A DNA stretch of 64,000 bases from Actinomadura violacea (GTDB taxonomy: Bacteria; Actinomycetota; Actinomycetes; Streptosporangiales; Streptosporangiaceae). The stretch covers positions 124,001 to 188,000 of the forward strand of contig NZ_JAGEPF010000003.1 of NCBI RefSeq assembly GCF_017573465.1, given 5' to 3'. Under the pieces are notes generated by a model that saw only the letters and a program-made list of their open reading frames with translations, did not search any database and was not told where the DNA came from. The translations under genes were made by a program, and so were the position numbers. The first letter of the stretch is position 1. Every line of letters begins with the position of its first letter. Positions 1-23,143 of the stretch are shown here, piece by piece.

Positions 1-14962
<14,962 letters not shown>

Positions 14963-15023
14963 CAGAACTTCCTCTGATCGAGTGGACAATGCGGAGGCGA
15001 GCATCTGCTCAGGACATGCCGAA

Positions 15024-15056
15024 CCCCACGTCGGGGCGGGAACCGCCGACGTGGGG
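15024..15056. promoter_or_regulatory. Perfect 11-bp inverted repeat ahead of PKS E
   Basis: CCCCACGTCGG at 15024-15034 and its exact complement at 15046-15056, with an 11-nt loop. It lies 99 bp past the HAAS gene stop and 61 bp before the PKS E start. No U-run follows on either side. It may be a terminator for the HAAS gene, an operator, or a leader structure controlling PKS E. A second small repeat, GATT-AGGG-AATC, is next to it at 15060-15071. Confidence 0.5.
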
Positions 15057-15155
15057 AATGATTAGGGAATCAAGGCAAGCGACGCTGTGCGGCGAATCCT
15101 TGACCGGAGTATCCAGGAGACCGGTAAGGGCAGTAAAGGAACGCCTGGGCGCGGT

Positions 15156-16142
15156 CTATGACGCGCTGGTCGTGCCGTCTTCCGCGCGCACGTTCCGCCA
15201 GACCCCGAACAGGACGGCTCCGTCGATGACGATGATGAGGAGGATGGCGAGCCAGGCGATCCAGCTTCCGGAGGTGACGAGGGCACCGCCCTTGCCGTGG
15301 GCGAGCGCGTGGTTGAGCACCTTCGCCCGGGCGAACAGCCAGGCGAGCGGGACGGTGCCGACGAGGGCGAGGACGGTGGCGGCGACGGCGGTGCCGCGGC
15401 TCCAGCCGCGCAGCCGCACGTTCACGATGCCGAGGACGACGGCGAGCACCAGAACGGCGATGAAGTACGGCACCCAGAAGTCCCACAGCGCCGGCCTGAT
15501 GATCGGTATGTCCGAGCCGGCGGAGTCGTGGACCGGTGAGACGGTGCGCTGGAGGAACAGCACGGCGATGAGCACGGCGGCCGTGACACCGACGCCGATC
15601 ACGTCGCCCCAGCCGGCGGGCCGCGGTTCGGCGACGGCGGGCAGCCGGTCGGGTGTCCACGGCTCGGCGCCGGCCGCGGGTTCGGCGCCACGGTCACGGC
15701 CGCGGTCGCGGTCGACGAGGGCGAACAGCACGGTCACGCAGACGATCAGGTACATCGCGACGGTGAGCGTGACGCCGATCGGGCGGGAGATGGAGACCCA
15801 GGCGTTGTCCCCGTGGGCCCGGTAGACGATGACGAGCACGGCGGCGACGACCGGCAGCACGGTCCAGCAGACGCCGCGGAGCGCGCTGATGTAGGCGGGG
15901 TAGGTCGCCGGGCCGATGAGGGCGGTGGCCCGGCCGGCGTAGCCGGCGGCGAGGCGGGCGGGGTCGCCCAGCTCGGTGAGCGCGGCGTACTCGGCGTCGG
16001 CCGCCGGCTGACCCTGCCGGACCCGGGCGTCGATGCCGTCGCCGATCGCGGCGCGCACCTCGCGCTCGACGTCGGGTCGCCGCTTGTCGGGGACGCGGCG
16101 GAGGGTCGCCGCGACGTACCGGTCGGTCAGCGTTGCGGTCAC
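15156..16142 (-). CDS. HAAS-domain (DUF1700-like) integral membrane protein
   Basis: 328 residues from a GTG start, chosen because GGAAGGA lies 8 nt upstream. The frame stays open to 16307, but that extension is low-complexity Pro/Arg/Gly and lacks a ribosome site. Residues 4-70 form a charged helical domain (RYVAATLRRVPDKRR through LTELGDPARLAAGYAGR) typical of HAAS or permease-prefix proteins. Six hydrophobic segments follow, at about 88-108, 122-143, 180-197, 219-241, 251-271 and 293-315. A charged loop rich in Arg, Asp and Glu lies between segments 2 and 3. Such proteins often lie beside PadR-type regulators, but none is present here. It sits between an operon-ending hairpin and the TE-bearing PKS gene. 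No transport motif is visible, and a role in export, resistance or sensing would be a guess. Confidence 0.85.
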   Translation of the reverse strand: MTATLTDRYVAATLRRVPDKRRPDVEREVRAAIGDGIDARVRQGQPAADAEYAALTELGDPARLAAGYAGRATALIGPATYPAYISALRGVCWTVLPVVAAVLVIVYRAHGDNAWVSISRPIGVTLTVAMYLIVCVTVLFALVDRDRGRDRGAEPAAGAEPWTPDRLPAVAEPRPAGWGDVIGVGVTAAVLIAVLFLQRTVSPVHDSAGSDIPIIRPALWDFWVPYFIAVLVLAVVLGIVNVRLRGWSRGTAVAATVLALVGTVPLAWLFARAKVLNHALAHGKGGALVTSGSWIAWLAILLIIVIDGAVLFGVWRNVRAEDGTTSAS

Positions 16143-16343
16143 AGTTCCGGTCCTTCCAGCTCGGGGGCCCAGCGGGGGGCGGGCAGGGGCCGGCGAGGAC
16201 CACCGGGGCCGGCCGAGGCTGGGGCCGGGCCGGGGGCCGGACGCGTGGGGGCCGCCCCTATGTAACGTTCCCCGGACGGCGGTGGGTAGTGGGTCGGGGG
16301 TGTTCAACTGCGGAACGGCGGCAGCTGAACACCCGCCCGGCGC
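16143..16343 (-). other. Intergenic region between C-A-T gene and HAAS protein gene
   Basis: A 201-bp gap, the longest in the window. It holds the hairpin above, then a very G/C-rich stretch with one less GC-rich pocket (TACATA at 16264-16259, read on the minus strand) that might be a -10 element, though no matching -35 is seen. GGAAGGA (16157-16151) serves the next gene. Nothing else is recognised. Confidence 0.5.
16298..16334 (-). terminator. Hairpin terminator after the C-A-T gene
   Basis: Arms 16298-16311 and 16321-16334 pair as nine bases, one A-C mismatch, then four more, around a 9-nt loop. The hairpin begins 10 bp past the TGA at 16346-16344. There is no U-run, which is common for actinobacterial terminators. 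It probably marks the end of the A-B-C-D-hydrolase-C-A-T operon. Confidence 0.6.
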
Positions 16344-19319
16344 TCAGCCGGCGGCGAGCCGGGCGGCCAGCGCGACCGGGGTCTTGTGCTCGAAGATCTC
16401 GGAAAGCTCCAGGTGGACGCCGGTCAGCTCCTCGACCTCCTGCGCGAGCACGGCCGCGAGCAGAGAGTGCCCGCCCGCCTCGAAGAAGCCGGTCTCCGCG
16501 GTCGCCTCCACTTTCAGCAGCCGCGCCCACAGCTCCACCAGCCGCTGCACCAGGTCGTCGTCGGCGGGCGGCCCGGACGCGGACGGCGCGGATGCGGCTG
16601 TTCCAGCGGCCAGGCGTTCCAGCGCGAGGCGGGCGACGGCGTCGTGGTCGACCAGGCCGTCCGCGCCGCGGGGCAGGAGGTCCAGCCGGACGACGAGCCC
16701 GGGAACGCCGGCAGGCGGGCGCCACTGCGGTTCGTCCGCGGTCTCCGCGAAGGCGACGAGGGTGTCACCCGCCTCGGGATCGGCCACGACCAGCGCGGCC
16801 GCCGCGGTCACTCCGGCCTGGCCGGTCAGCGCGGCCTCCACCCGGTCGAGGTCGACCGGGGTCTCGGCGACGACGACGCGGCGGCCGAGGCGGCCGAGCC
16901 GTTCGAGGGCGCCGTCGGGTCGGCGGCGGACCAGTTCCCCGGTGCGGTGCAGGCGGCCGTACGGCGGCCGGTCCGGCGCGTCCGGCGTCACTCCGGCTCC
17001 GGCGACGCACAGTTCGCCGCGCACTCCGGTGGGCAGTTCCCGTCCGTCGGGGGCGAGGACGAAGGCGCGGGTGTTCGTGATCGGCCGTTCACCGGCCGGT
17101 CCGCCCTGCTCGTCGAGCCGTCCGGACAGCACCCAGCCGCAGGTGCGGGCGTCGCCGCGGACGGCGTGCACCTGGCAGCCGTCGTCCGCCAGCCGCCGGG
17201 CGAGCCAGGGCGGCACGTCCTCCGGCCGGGCGAGCACACGCACTCCGGACAGGCCGTCGAGAACACGGGCCGAGGCACCCGGGGAAAGCTGGACGATCTC
17301 CACCCGCTGCTCTTCGACGGTCCGCCTGAGAACGGCGGGGTCGGTCCTGGCCTCGGCCGGTGCGATGACCACTCGTCCGCCGGTGGCGAGCGGCAGGAAC
17401 AGTTCCAGCAGCGAGCCACAGGAGGAGGGGGCGGCGAGGGACAGCGTGCCGGTGCCGGGACCGGCGGCCAGTTCGGCGGCGAAGTGGCCGGCGAGGTTCG
17501 CGACACCCCCATGGCTCAGCCGGACCGGTCCCGACGAAGCCGAGCCGGACGGGTCGTCAGCGGGCAACAAGCACGCGACGGCGGCCGGGGCCGTCGCAGG
17601 CTCCGGTGCGGCCGGGTCGGGGACGGCCGCACCGAGCGGCACCTCCCCCTCGCCCGCCGCCCCGGTGCCCGCTCCCACCAGCACGACCTTGGCGCCTGCG
17701 GAGGCGGCGGACGCGGCGTCCGGCAGGTAAGCGGCCCCGGCCAGCCAGATCCCGAGGACGGCCGTGACCAGATCGGGGCCGTGTGGCACGTCCACGGCCA
17801 CCACGTCGCCGGGTCCGACGCCCGCGCCCTGCAGCAGGTTCCGCACCCCGGCGGCGGCCTCGCGGACCTGCCGGTACGACAGGGTGCGCGGGCCGTCGAC
17901 CACGGCCGGCTCGTCCGGTGCCGTCCGCGCCCAGGACAGGAACGCCTCGGGCACGGTGCCCGGGGTGACCGGCTTCGCGGTCCGGTTGGCGGCGTCGGCG
18001 ATCGCGCGGTCGGCCTCGCTCCAGCCCGCCAGCTCGCGCAGCGGCCGGTCCACGTCCCGCACGGCCTCGATCAGCAGTGCCTCGTACCGGCGCAGCAGCG
18101 CCTCCACGTCGGCGCGGTCCAGGATCTCGGTGGCGTACCGGAACCAGATCTCCGCCTTGGACGGCACCGCGAACAGTTCGAGGTCGAACTTGCTGAACGC
18201 GTTCGGGATCGTGAGCAGCCGCGCGCCCATGCCGCCGATCGCCAGGTCGCCGGAGCTGATGTCGGGAAGGAAGTTGAAGAAGTGCCGGTAGAGGGTGGTC
18301 GACCAGGACGATCCGGTGCGCGGCAGTTCGGCGGACAGGTCGTCGACCGACGCGCCGGCGTGCGACATCGCACCGAGGAAGGTGTCGCGCGCCCGCTTGG
18401 CGAGCTGCCGGAACCCCTCGTCCAGGTCGGCCTGGAGGCGGAGCGGGACCACGTTGACGTGGTAGCCCATGGCCTGCGAACGCGGGCCGCGCACGTCCAG
18501 CGGCGAGCCGACGACGAGGTCGGGTCCCGCGCCGTGGGCGGCGAGCAGCGCGAAGTACGCGGCCAGCAGCACGGCGGCGACCGGGGCGCGCACCTCGCGC
18601 TGCAGCCGCACCACCGCGGCCTGCCCTTCCGGCGACAGCGTGCGCGTCACGCTGCCGCCGGTCATCAGCGGCGTGCCGGGGCGCGGGAGCCCGCACCACA
18701 GGTCGAGCCCGGAGGGCGTGTATCCGCGCAGATGCTCGCGCCAGTACGCGAGGTCGGCCTCCATGGCCTGCGCGTCGCGGGCCACTGGCGTCGGTTCGGG
18801 CGGCTGCGGCGGCGCCGGACGGCCCGCCGACACCGCGTCGTACACCGGGACGAAGGCGCGCATGAAGGCGGCGACGGAGAGCAGGTCGCTGACCAGGTGG
18901 TGGAAGGCCAGGCAGAGCACGTCGCCGTCCGGGTGCGCGGCCAGCCCCGCGCGCAGCAATGGCCTTCCGTCGAGCTCGAACGGCCGTCCCGCGAACCCGG
19001 CCATGTCCTCTTCCAGCGGGCCGCCGGACAGTTCCAGCGGCTCGATCGCGACCCTGAACGCGGACGCGGGAATGACCTCCTTGACGAGTCCGGCGTCGCT
19101 CTCCGAAAAGACCGTCCGCAGGATCGCGTGCCGGCCCGCCACCGCGCCGATCGAGGTTTCCAGCGCCTCCGGTCGCAGCCGGCCGTCCACGTGGAGGGCG
19201 ACCGTGATGTTGTTGATGCCGGTGCCGGGAACCAGTTTCTCCAGCAGCCACAAGGCCTTTTCCTTGGCGGTCGCGCCGTCCCGTCCCGGACGCACGCCCT
19301 GGCCGATGCGGGAGTCCAT
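16344..19319 (-). CDS. NRPS-like protein: condensation - degenerate adenylation - carrier protein
   Basis: 991 residues. The condensation domain (about 1-430) has the catalytic HHxxxD motif as HHLVSD, His140-Asp145. The adenylation-like domain (about 445-890) has lost its key elements: the P-loop TSGSTGxPKG reads SGSASSGPVRLSHGG without Lys, YRTGD is HRTGE, the hinge motif is GRLGRRV, and the C-terminal NGKxDR is ADGLVDHD without the catalytic Lys. The carrier domain is intact, with Ser952 in GGHSLLAA. It should therefore bind donor and acceptor at the C domain but not activate an amino acid itself. The C domain would join a PKS chain, probably from PKS D ACP3, to an acceptor loaded in trans or to a free alcohol or amine. 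The start at ATG 19319 has no good ribosome site and lies 5 bp after the hydrolase stop, suggesting translational coupling. The frame is open further upstream to 20030, but that part overlaps the hydrolase gene. Confidence 0.92.
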   Translation of the reverse strand: MDSRIGQGVRPGRDGATAKEKALWLLEKLVPGTGINNITVALHVDGRLRPEALETSIGAVAGRHAILRTVFSESDAGLVKEVIPASAFRVAIEPLELSGGPLEEDMAGFAGRPFELDGRPLLRAGLAAHPDGDVLCLAFHHLVSDLLSVAAFMRAFVPVYDAVSAGRPAPPQPPEPTPVARDAQAMEADLAYWREHLRGYTPSGLDLWCGLPRPGTPLMTGGSVTRTLSPEGQAAVVRLQREVRAPVAAVLLAAYFALLAAHGAGPDLVVGSPLDVRGPRSQAMGYHVNVVPLRLQADLDEGFRQLAKRARDTFLGAMSHAGASVDDLSAELPRTGSSWSTTLYRHFFNFLPDISSGDLAIGGMGARLLTIPNAFSKFDLELFAVPSKAEIWFRYATEILDRADVEALLRRYEALLIEAVRDVDRPLRELAGWSEADRAIADAANRTAKPVTPGTVPEAFLSWARTAPDEPAVVDGPRTLSYRQVREAAAGVRNLLQGAGVGPGDVVAVDVPHGPDLVTAVLGIWLAGAAYLPDAASAASAGAKVVLVGAGTGAAGEGEVPLGAAVPDPAAPEPATAPAAVACLLPADDPSGSASSGPVRLSHGGVANLAGHFAAELAAGPGTGTLSLAAPSSCGSLLELFLPLATGGRVVIAPAEARTDPAVLRRTVEEQRVEIVQLSPGASARVLDGLSGVRVLARPEDVPPWLARRLADDGCQVHAVRGDARTCGWVLSGRLDEQGGPAGERPITNTRAFVLAPDGRELPTGVRGELCVAGAGVTPDAPDRPPYGRLHRTGELVRRRPDGALERLGRLGRRVVVAETPVDLDRVEAALTGQAGVTAAAALVVADPEAGDTLVAFAETADEPQWRPPAGVPGLVVRLDLLPRGADGLVDHDAVARLALERLAAGTAASAPSASGPPADDDLVQRLVELWARLLKVEATAETGFFEAGGHSLLAAVLAQEVEELTGVHLELSEIFEHKTPVALAARLAAG

Positions 19320-19324
19320 GGGGG

Positions 19325-20161
19325 TCAGAGCCGGCTCTTGTCGAGGAGCAGTTCGGCGGTCGAGTCGGCGCGCATCAGGTCGGCGTGCGTGACGTCCAGG
19401 GAGAAGCGCCGGTCGATGATCCGGGTCGCGGCCCCGACTGAGGCGTTGCCCTGCGCCTCCAGTCCGAGGTAGTCGGCGGACATGACGGCTGTGGCGCCCG
19501 CCCAGACCGGGGCCGGATCGATCTCGGCCGCCGAGGCGAGCCAGGCCATGTACGACTCGAACAGCCGGATGATCTCGTCCCGGCGGTCGTCGTTGAGGCC
19601 GAGCCGCTTGAACGCGATCGAGGCCAGGTCCCGGTAGAGGCCCACGATCGCGGTGGCGGCGTCCATCAGGTCGCCGGCGTTCGCCGCGACGATCCGCTCG
19701 GTGTCCTTCCTGCCCTGTTCGGCCTCCTCGTCGGAGAAGACCGGCCCGGCCATGCTGATGTTCTTGACCATCTCCGAGGCCAGCAGCCCGGCGTCGGTGA
19801 ACTGCGGGTCGAACAGGACGACCTCGGGCATGGACCCCTGCGCGTCGGCGACGCTCCGCGCGATCGGCGCGGCGTAGACGCCCCCGACGCAGTACCCCAT
19901 GACCGCCACGACCTCGTACTCGCGCCACGGGCCGTCCTGGATCCAGTGCCGCACGTAGGTGTCGCTCGACGGCCGCTCGTCGAGGCGGATGTTCGGCGGG
20001 ATCGTCTGCATCAGAGAGTATCCGGACCATTCGGCGCCCATTTTCTTCATGAGGTCACCGAAATCCGCCTCGCGCCGCCCTTCCGCGGGGAAATCGACGC
20101 CGAGGATGACCTTCCCGGGATCGGCGGTCGCGACGGTGCTCCAAGGGTTCTGGTTCGGCAT
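19325..20161 (-). CDS. Stand-alone thioesterase-like alpha/beta hydrolase with Cys nucleophile
   Basis: 278 residues, the usual size of a discrete type II thioesterase. The nucleophile elbow reads GYCVGG, so Cys91 stands where Ser is normal (GxSxG). Asp118 in LFDPQF and His259 in DVTHADL are well placed to complete a Cys-Asp-His triad. No signal peptide or membrane segment is seen, so it is cytosolic. The start is ATG with GAGAGGAA 5 nt upstream; it follows PKS D by 90 bp and precedes the C-A-T gene by 5 bp. Family knowledge: serine enzymes of this fold edit or release PKS/NRPS chains. Cysteine versions are known in some NRPS terminal domains that favour acyl transfer or strained-ring formation over hydrolysis. 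The substrate is probably a carrier-protein-bound chain from PKS D or the C-A-T protein. The identity of the fold rests on the elbow and triad spacing; the exact reaction is not predictable. Confidence 0.85.
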   Translation of the reverse strand: MPNQNPWSTVATADPGKVILGVDFPAEGRREADFGDLMKKMGAEWSGYSLMQTIPPNIRLDERPSSDTYVRHWIQDGPWREYEVVAVMGYCVGGVYAAPIARSVADAQGSMPEVVLFDPQFTDAGLLASEMVKNISMAGPVFSDEEAEQGRKDTERIVAANAGDLMDAATAIVGLYRDLASIAFKRLGLNDDRRDEIIRLFESYMAWLASAAEIDPAPVWAGATAVMSADYLGLEAQGNASVGAATRIIDRRFSLDVTHADLMRADSTAELLLDKSRL

Positions 20162-20251
20162 GTTCGTTCCTCTCCCGAGGCTTGCGCCAAGGTCGCATGT
20201 TACGGCCGGGCAATGGCTGGGCCCAGTTGAACGGAGGCCCCGTGGAAGCTC

Positions 20252-23143
20252 CTAGTCCTGTGCCAGGAACTCGCTCAGCAGATGGTCCGCGATCGCGGCG
20301 GGCGAATAGAGCTCGTAGACGAATCCCTCGGGCAGTTCCAGTCCGGTCTGCCCGATGAACGTCGCGCGCAGTTGCACCGCGGAAATGGAGGTGATGCCCA
20401 TCTCCATGACGTCGCCGTCGGCGTCCACGGCGTCGGCCGACGCGTATCCGAGGACCGCGGCGATCTCACCGCGGACCAGGTCGAGCATCCGCTGCTCCTG
20501 CTCGGGCCCGGAGAGCTCCGCCATGGTCCGGGCCCATTCCGCGGCCTCGGGTCCGGGCCGCACCTCCTCGGTCCCATCGCCGGCGAATTCCGGTTCCGCG
20601 GCGTCCTGCCGCCGGTTGCGCTGCCGCCACGACGACAGCATCGCCAGCACGGTGCCGAGCGGCATGTCCGCGCGGAGCGGTTCGTCCGCGCCGACCATCC
20701 CGGCGAGCGCGTCGAGGTCGAAGCCCTCGACCGCGTCCCAGAAGCGCTGCTCGCCCGGCGAGGCCGCTGCCGCCGGCGCCTCAGGCCAGTACCGCTGCCG
20801 CTGGAAGGCGTAGGTGGGGAGGTCGACCCGGCGGCGCGGCGGCCCGGCGTACAGGGCCGACCAGTCCACCGGGACGCCGTGGACGTGCGCGGCGGCCAGG
20901 CCGAGGAGGAACCGGCTCAGCCCGTCGTCGTCCCTGCGCAGGGTCCCGGTGACGGTGACCGGCGCGCGTCGCCCTTCGCCGCCGGTGAACTCACCGGTCA
21001 GCATCGGGTCGGGGCTTACCTCGACGCACACGCCGTAGCCTTCCCCGATGAGCTTCTGCACGGTGTCCTGGAACGGCTCCGCGGGGTCCGTGTTCCGGGT
21101 CCAGTACGCGGTGTCCATCCGGTCGCCGTCCATCCAGGCGGCCTCCGACGCGGAGTAGACCGGCACGGTCCCGGCGCGCGGCGACACCCTGTGCGCTTCC
21201 GCCCGTCCGCACGCGATCGCCGCCGCGTCGGCCAGCATCAGCACCCCGGCCACCTGGGCGGCGGCGACCTCGCCGATCCCGTCGCCGACGACCGCGGCGG
21301 GCCTGACCCCGGCGGATCGCCACAGCGCCGCCAGCGACACCAGCACCGCGAACAGAACGGGCCGCGCGACGTCAGGCCGGTCGAGCGGCGGGGCGTCCGG
21401 CGCACCGCGCACCACCGCGAGCGGCGACCAGTCCAGATGGGTGGCCAGCGCCTTCTCGCAGTCGGCCATGCGGTCCGTGAAGACCGGCGACTCGTGCAGC
21501 AGGCGGACGGCCAGTCCGGGCCAGGCGGTGTCCGGCTCGGGGAATGCGAACAGGACCCGGCTCTCGCGCGCGGTCGCCCCGCTTACCAGGTTCGCTGCGT
21601 CCTGCCCTTCGGCGATCGCAGCCAACCCGGCCAGCAGGTCGTCCCTGGTCGTCCCGACGATCACCGCCCGGTGATTGAGGACGGATCGGGTCGTGGCGAG
21701 CGCGTGACCGACGTCGACCGGGTTCAGTTCGGGCCGCTCGGCGAGGTAGGCGCGCAGCCGCTCCGCCTGGGCTCGGAGGCCGTCACCGCCGCGTCCGGAC
21801 ACCACCCACGGCAGCGCGGCCAGGGCCGGCCGCTTCCCGGCGTCACCGTCCGAAACATCCGGTACGTCGGGCGCCTCCTCGACGATGACGTGGGCGTTGG
21901 TGCCGCTGATCCCGAACGACGAGATCCCGGCCCGGCGCGGATGCCCGTTGGCATGCCAGGGCGCCGGTTCGGTGAGCAGCCGGACGTGCCCGGCGGACCA
22001 GTCGACGTGCGGGGACGGCTCGTCGGCGTGCAGGGTTCGCGGCAGCTCGTCGTGCTGCAGCGCCAGCACCACCTTCATCACCCCGGCCGCACCGGCCGCG
22101 CACTGCGCGTGCCCGATATTGGACTTCACCGAGCCGAGCAGCAGCGGACGGTCCGCCGGACGGTCCTGCCCGTAGGTGGCGAGGAGTGCCTGCGCCTCGA
22201 TCGGGTCGCCCAGCTCGGTGCCGGTGCCGTGCGCCTCCACCGCGTCGACCTCGGGGGCCGACAGGCCCGCGCCGGCCAGCGCCGCGCGGATCACCCGCTG
22301 CTGCGACGGCCCGTTCGGCGCGGTCAGGCCGTTGGACGCGCCGTCCTGGTTGACCGCGCTGCCCGCCACCACCGCGAGGACCCGGTGGCCGTTGCGGCGG
22401 GCGTCCGAGAGCCGCTCGACGACCAGCATCGCGGCGCCCTCGGCCATGCCCATGCCGTCGGCGGACGCGGAGAACGCCTTGCACCGGCCGTCGGCGGCCA
22501 GCGCCCGCTGCCGGGAGAACCCGACGAGGCCGCCCGGCGAGGCCATGATCGTCACACCGCCGGCCAGGGCGAGCGTGCACTCCCCCGCCCGCAGCGCCTG
22601 GCAGGCCAAGTGCAGCGCGACCAGCGACGACGAGCAGGCGGTGTCCACGGTCACCGCAGGCCCCTCCAGGCCCAGCGTGTAGGACACCCGGCCGGACACC
22701 ACGCTCGGCGCGGTGCCGGTCAGCAGGTAGCCCTCCGCGCCCGGGCCCGGGTCGCCGCCGTAGCCCCACGAGGAAGCCCCGGCGAACACGCCGGTCGGCG
22801 AGCCGCGCAGCGAGTCCGGCGCGATCCCCACCCGCTCCAGCGCCTCCCACGACACCTCCAGCAGCAGCCGCTGCTGCGGGTCCATCGCGAGGGCCTCGCG
22901 CGGGCTGATCCCGAAGAAGGCCGGGTCGAACTCGGCGGCCTCGCGGACGAAACCGCCCGCCAGCACATACGCGGTGCCCTCGTGGTCGGGATCCGGGTCG
23001 TACAGGCCCTCCGCGTCCCAGCCCCGGTCGGCCGGGACCTGCGAGATCACGTCGGCGCCGGTCGCGAGCACCTCCCACAGCCCCTCCGGGTCCCGGACGC
23101 CGCCGGGGAACCGGCAGCTCATCCCGACGATCGCGATCGGCTC
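20252..23143 (-). other. PKS D module 3: KS-AT(inactive)-ACP, no docking domain
   Basis: Residues 3904-4866 of gene D. The KS is intact (Cys4073, EAHGTGT, KSNIGH). The AT is a shrunken relic: GHSQGE reads GDGIGE with Gly4525 replacing the catalytic Ser, the N-terminal PGQGS motif is lost (FPEPDTAW), and the whole YASH region is missing. After it comes the FWDAVEG...SSWRQR linker normally found in front of a KR, but the KR itself is absent. The ACP motif is MGITSISAVQL, with Thr instead of the usual Asp before Ser4822. The KS could elongate only if ACP3 is charged in trans. Otherwise the module may merely pass the chain to the C-domain protein downstream. Confidence 0.88.

Noticed and set aside
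16143..16307. Longer start for the HAAS protein at 16307
   Set aside because: The extra residues are low-complexity, and no ribosome site precedes them. GTG 16142 has GGAAGGA at good spacing.
19320..20030. N-terminal extension of the C-A-T frame upstream of 19319
   Set aside because: The extension overlaps the hydrolase gene, is Arg/Gly-rich, and adds no domain. The ATG at 19319 sits just before the condensation domain and 5 bp after the hydrolase stop.
20217..20226. CTGGGCCCAG palindrome between PKS D and the hydrolase gene
   Set aside because: It is ten bases with no loop, and is expected by chance in this base composition.
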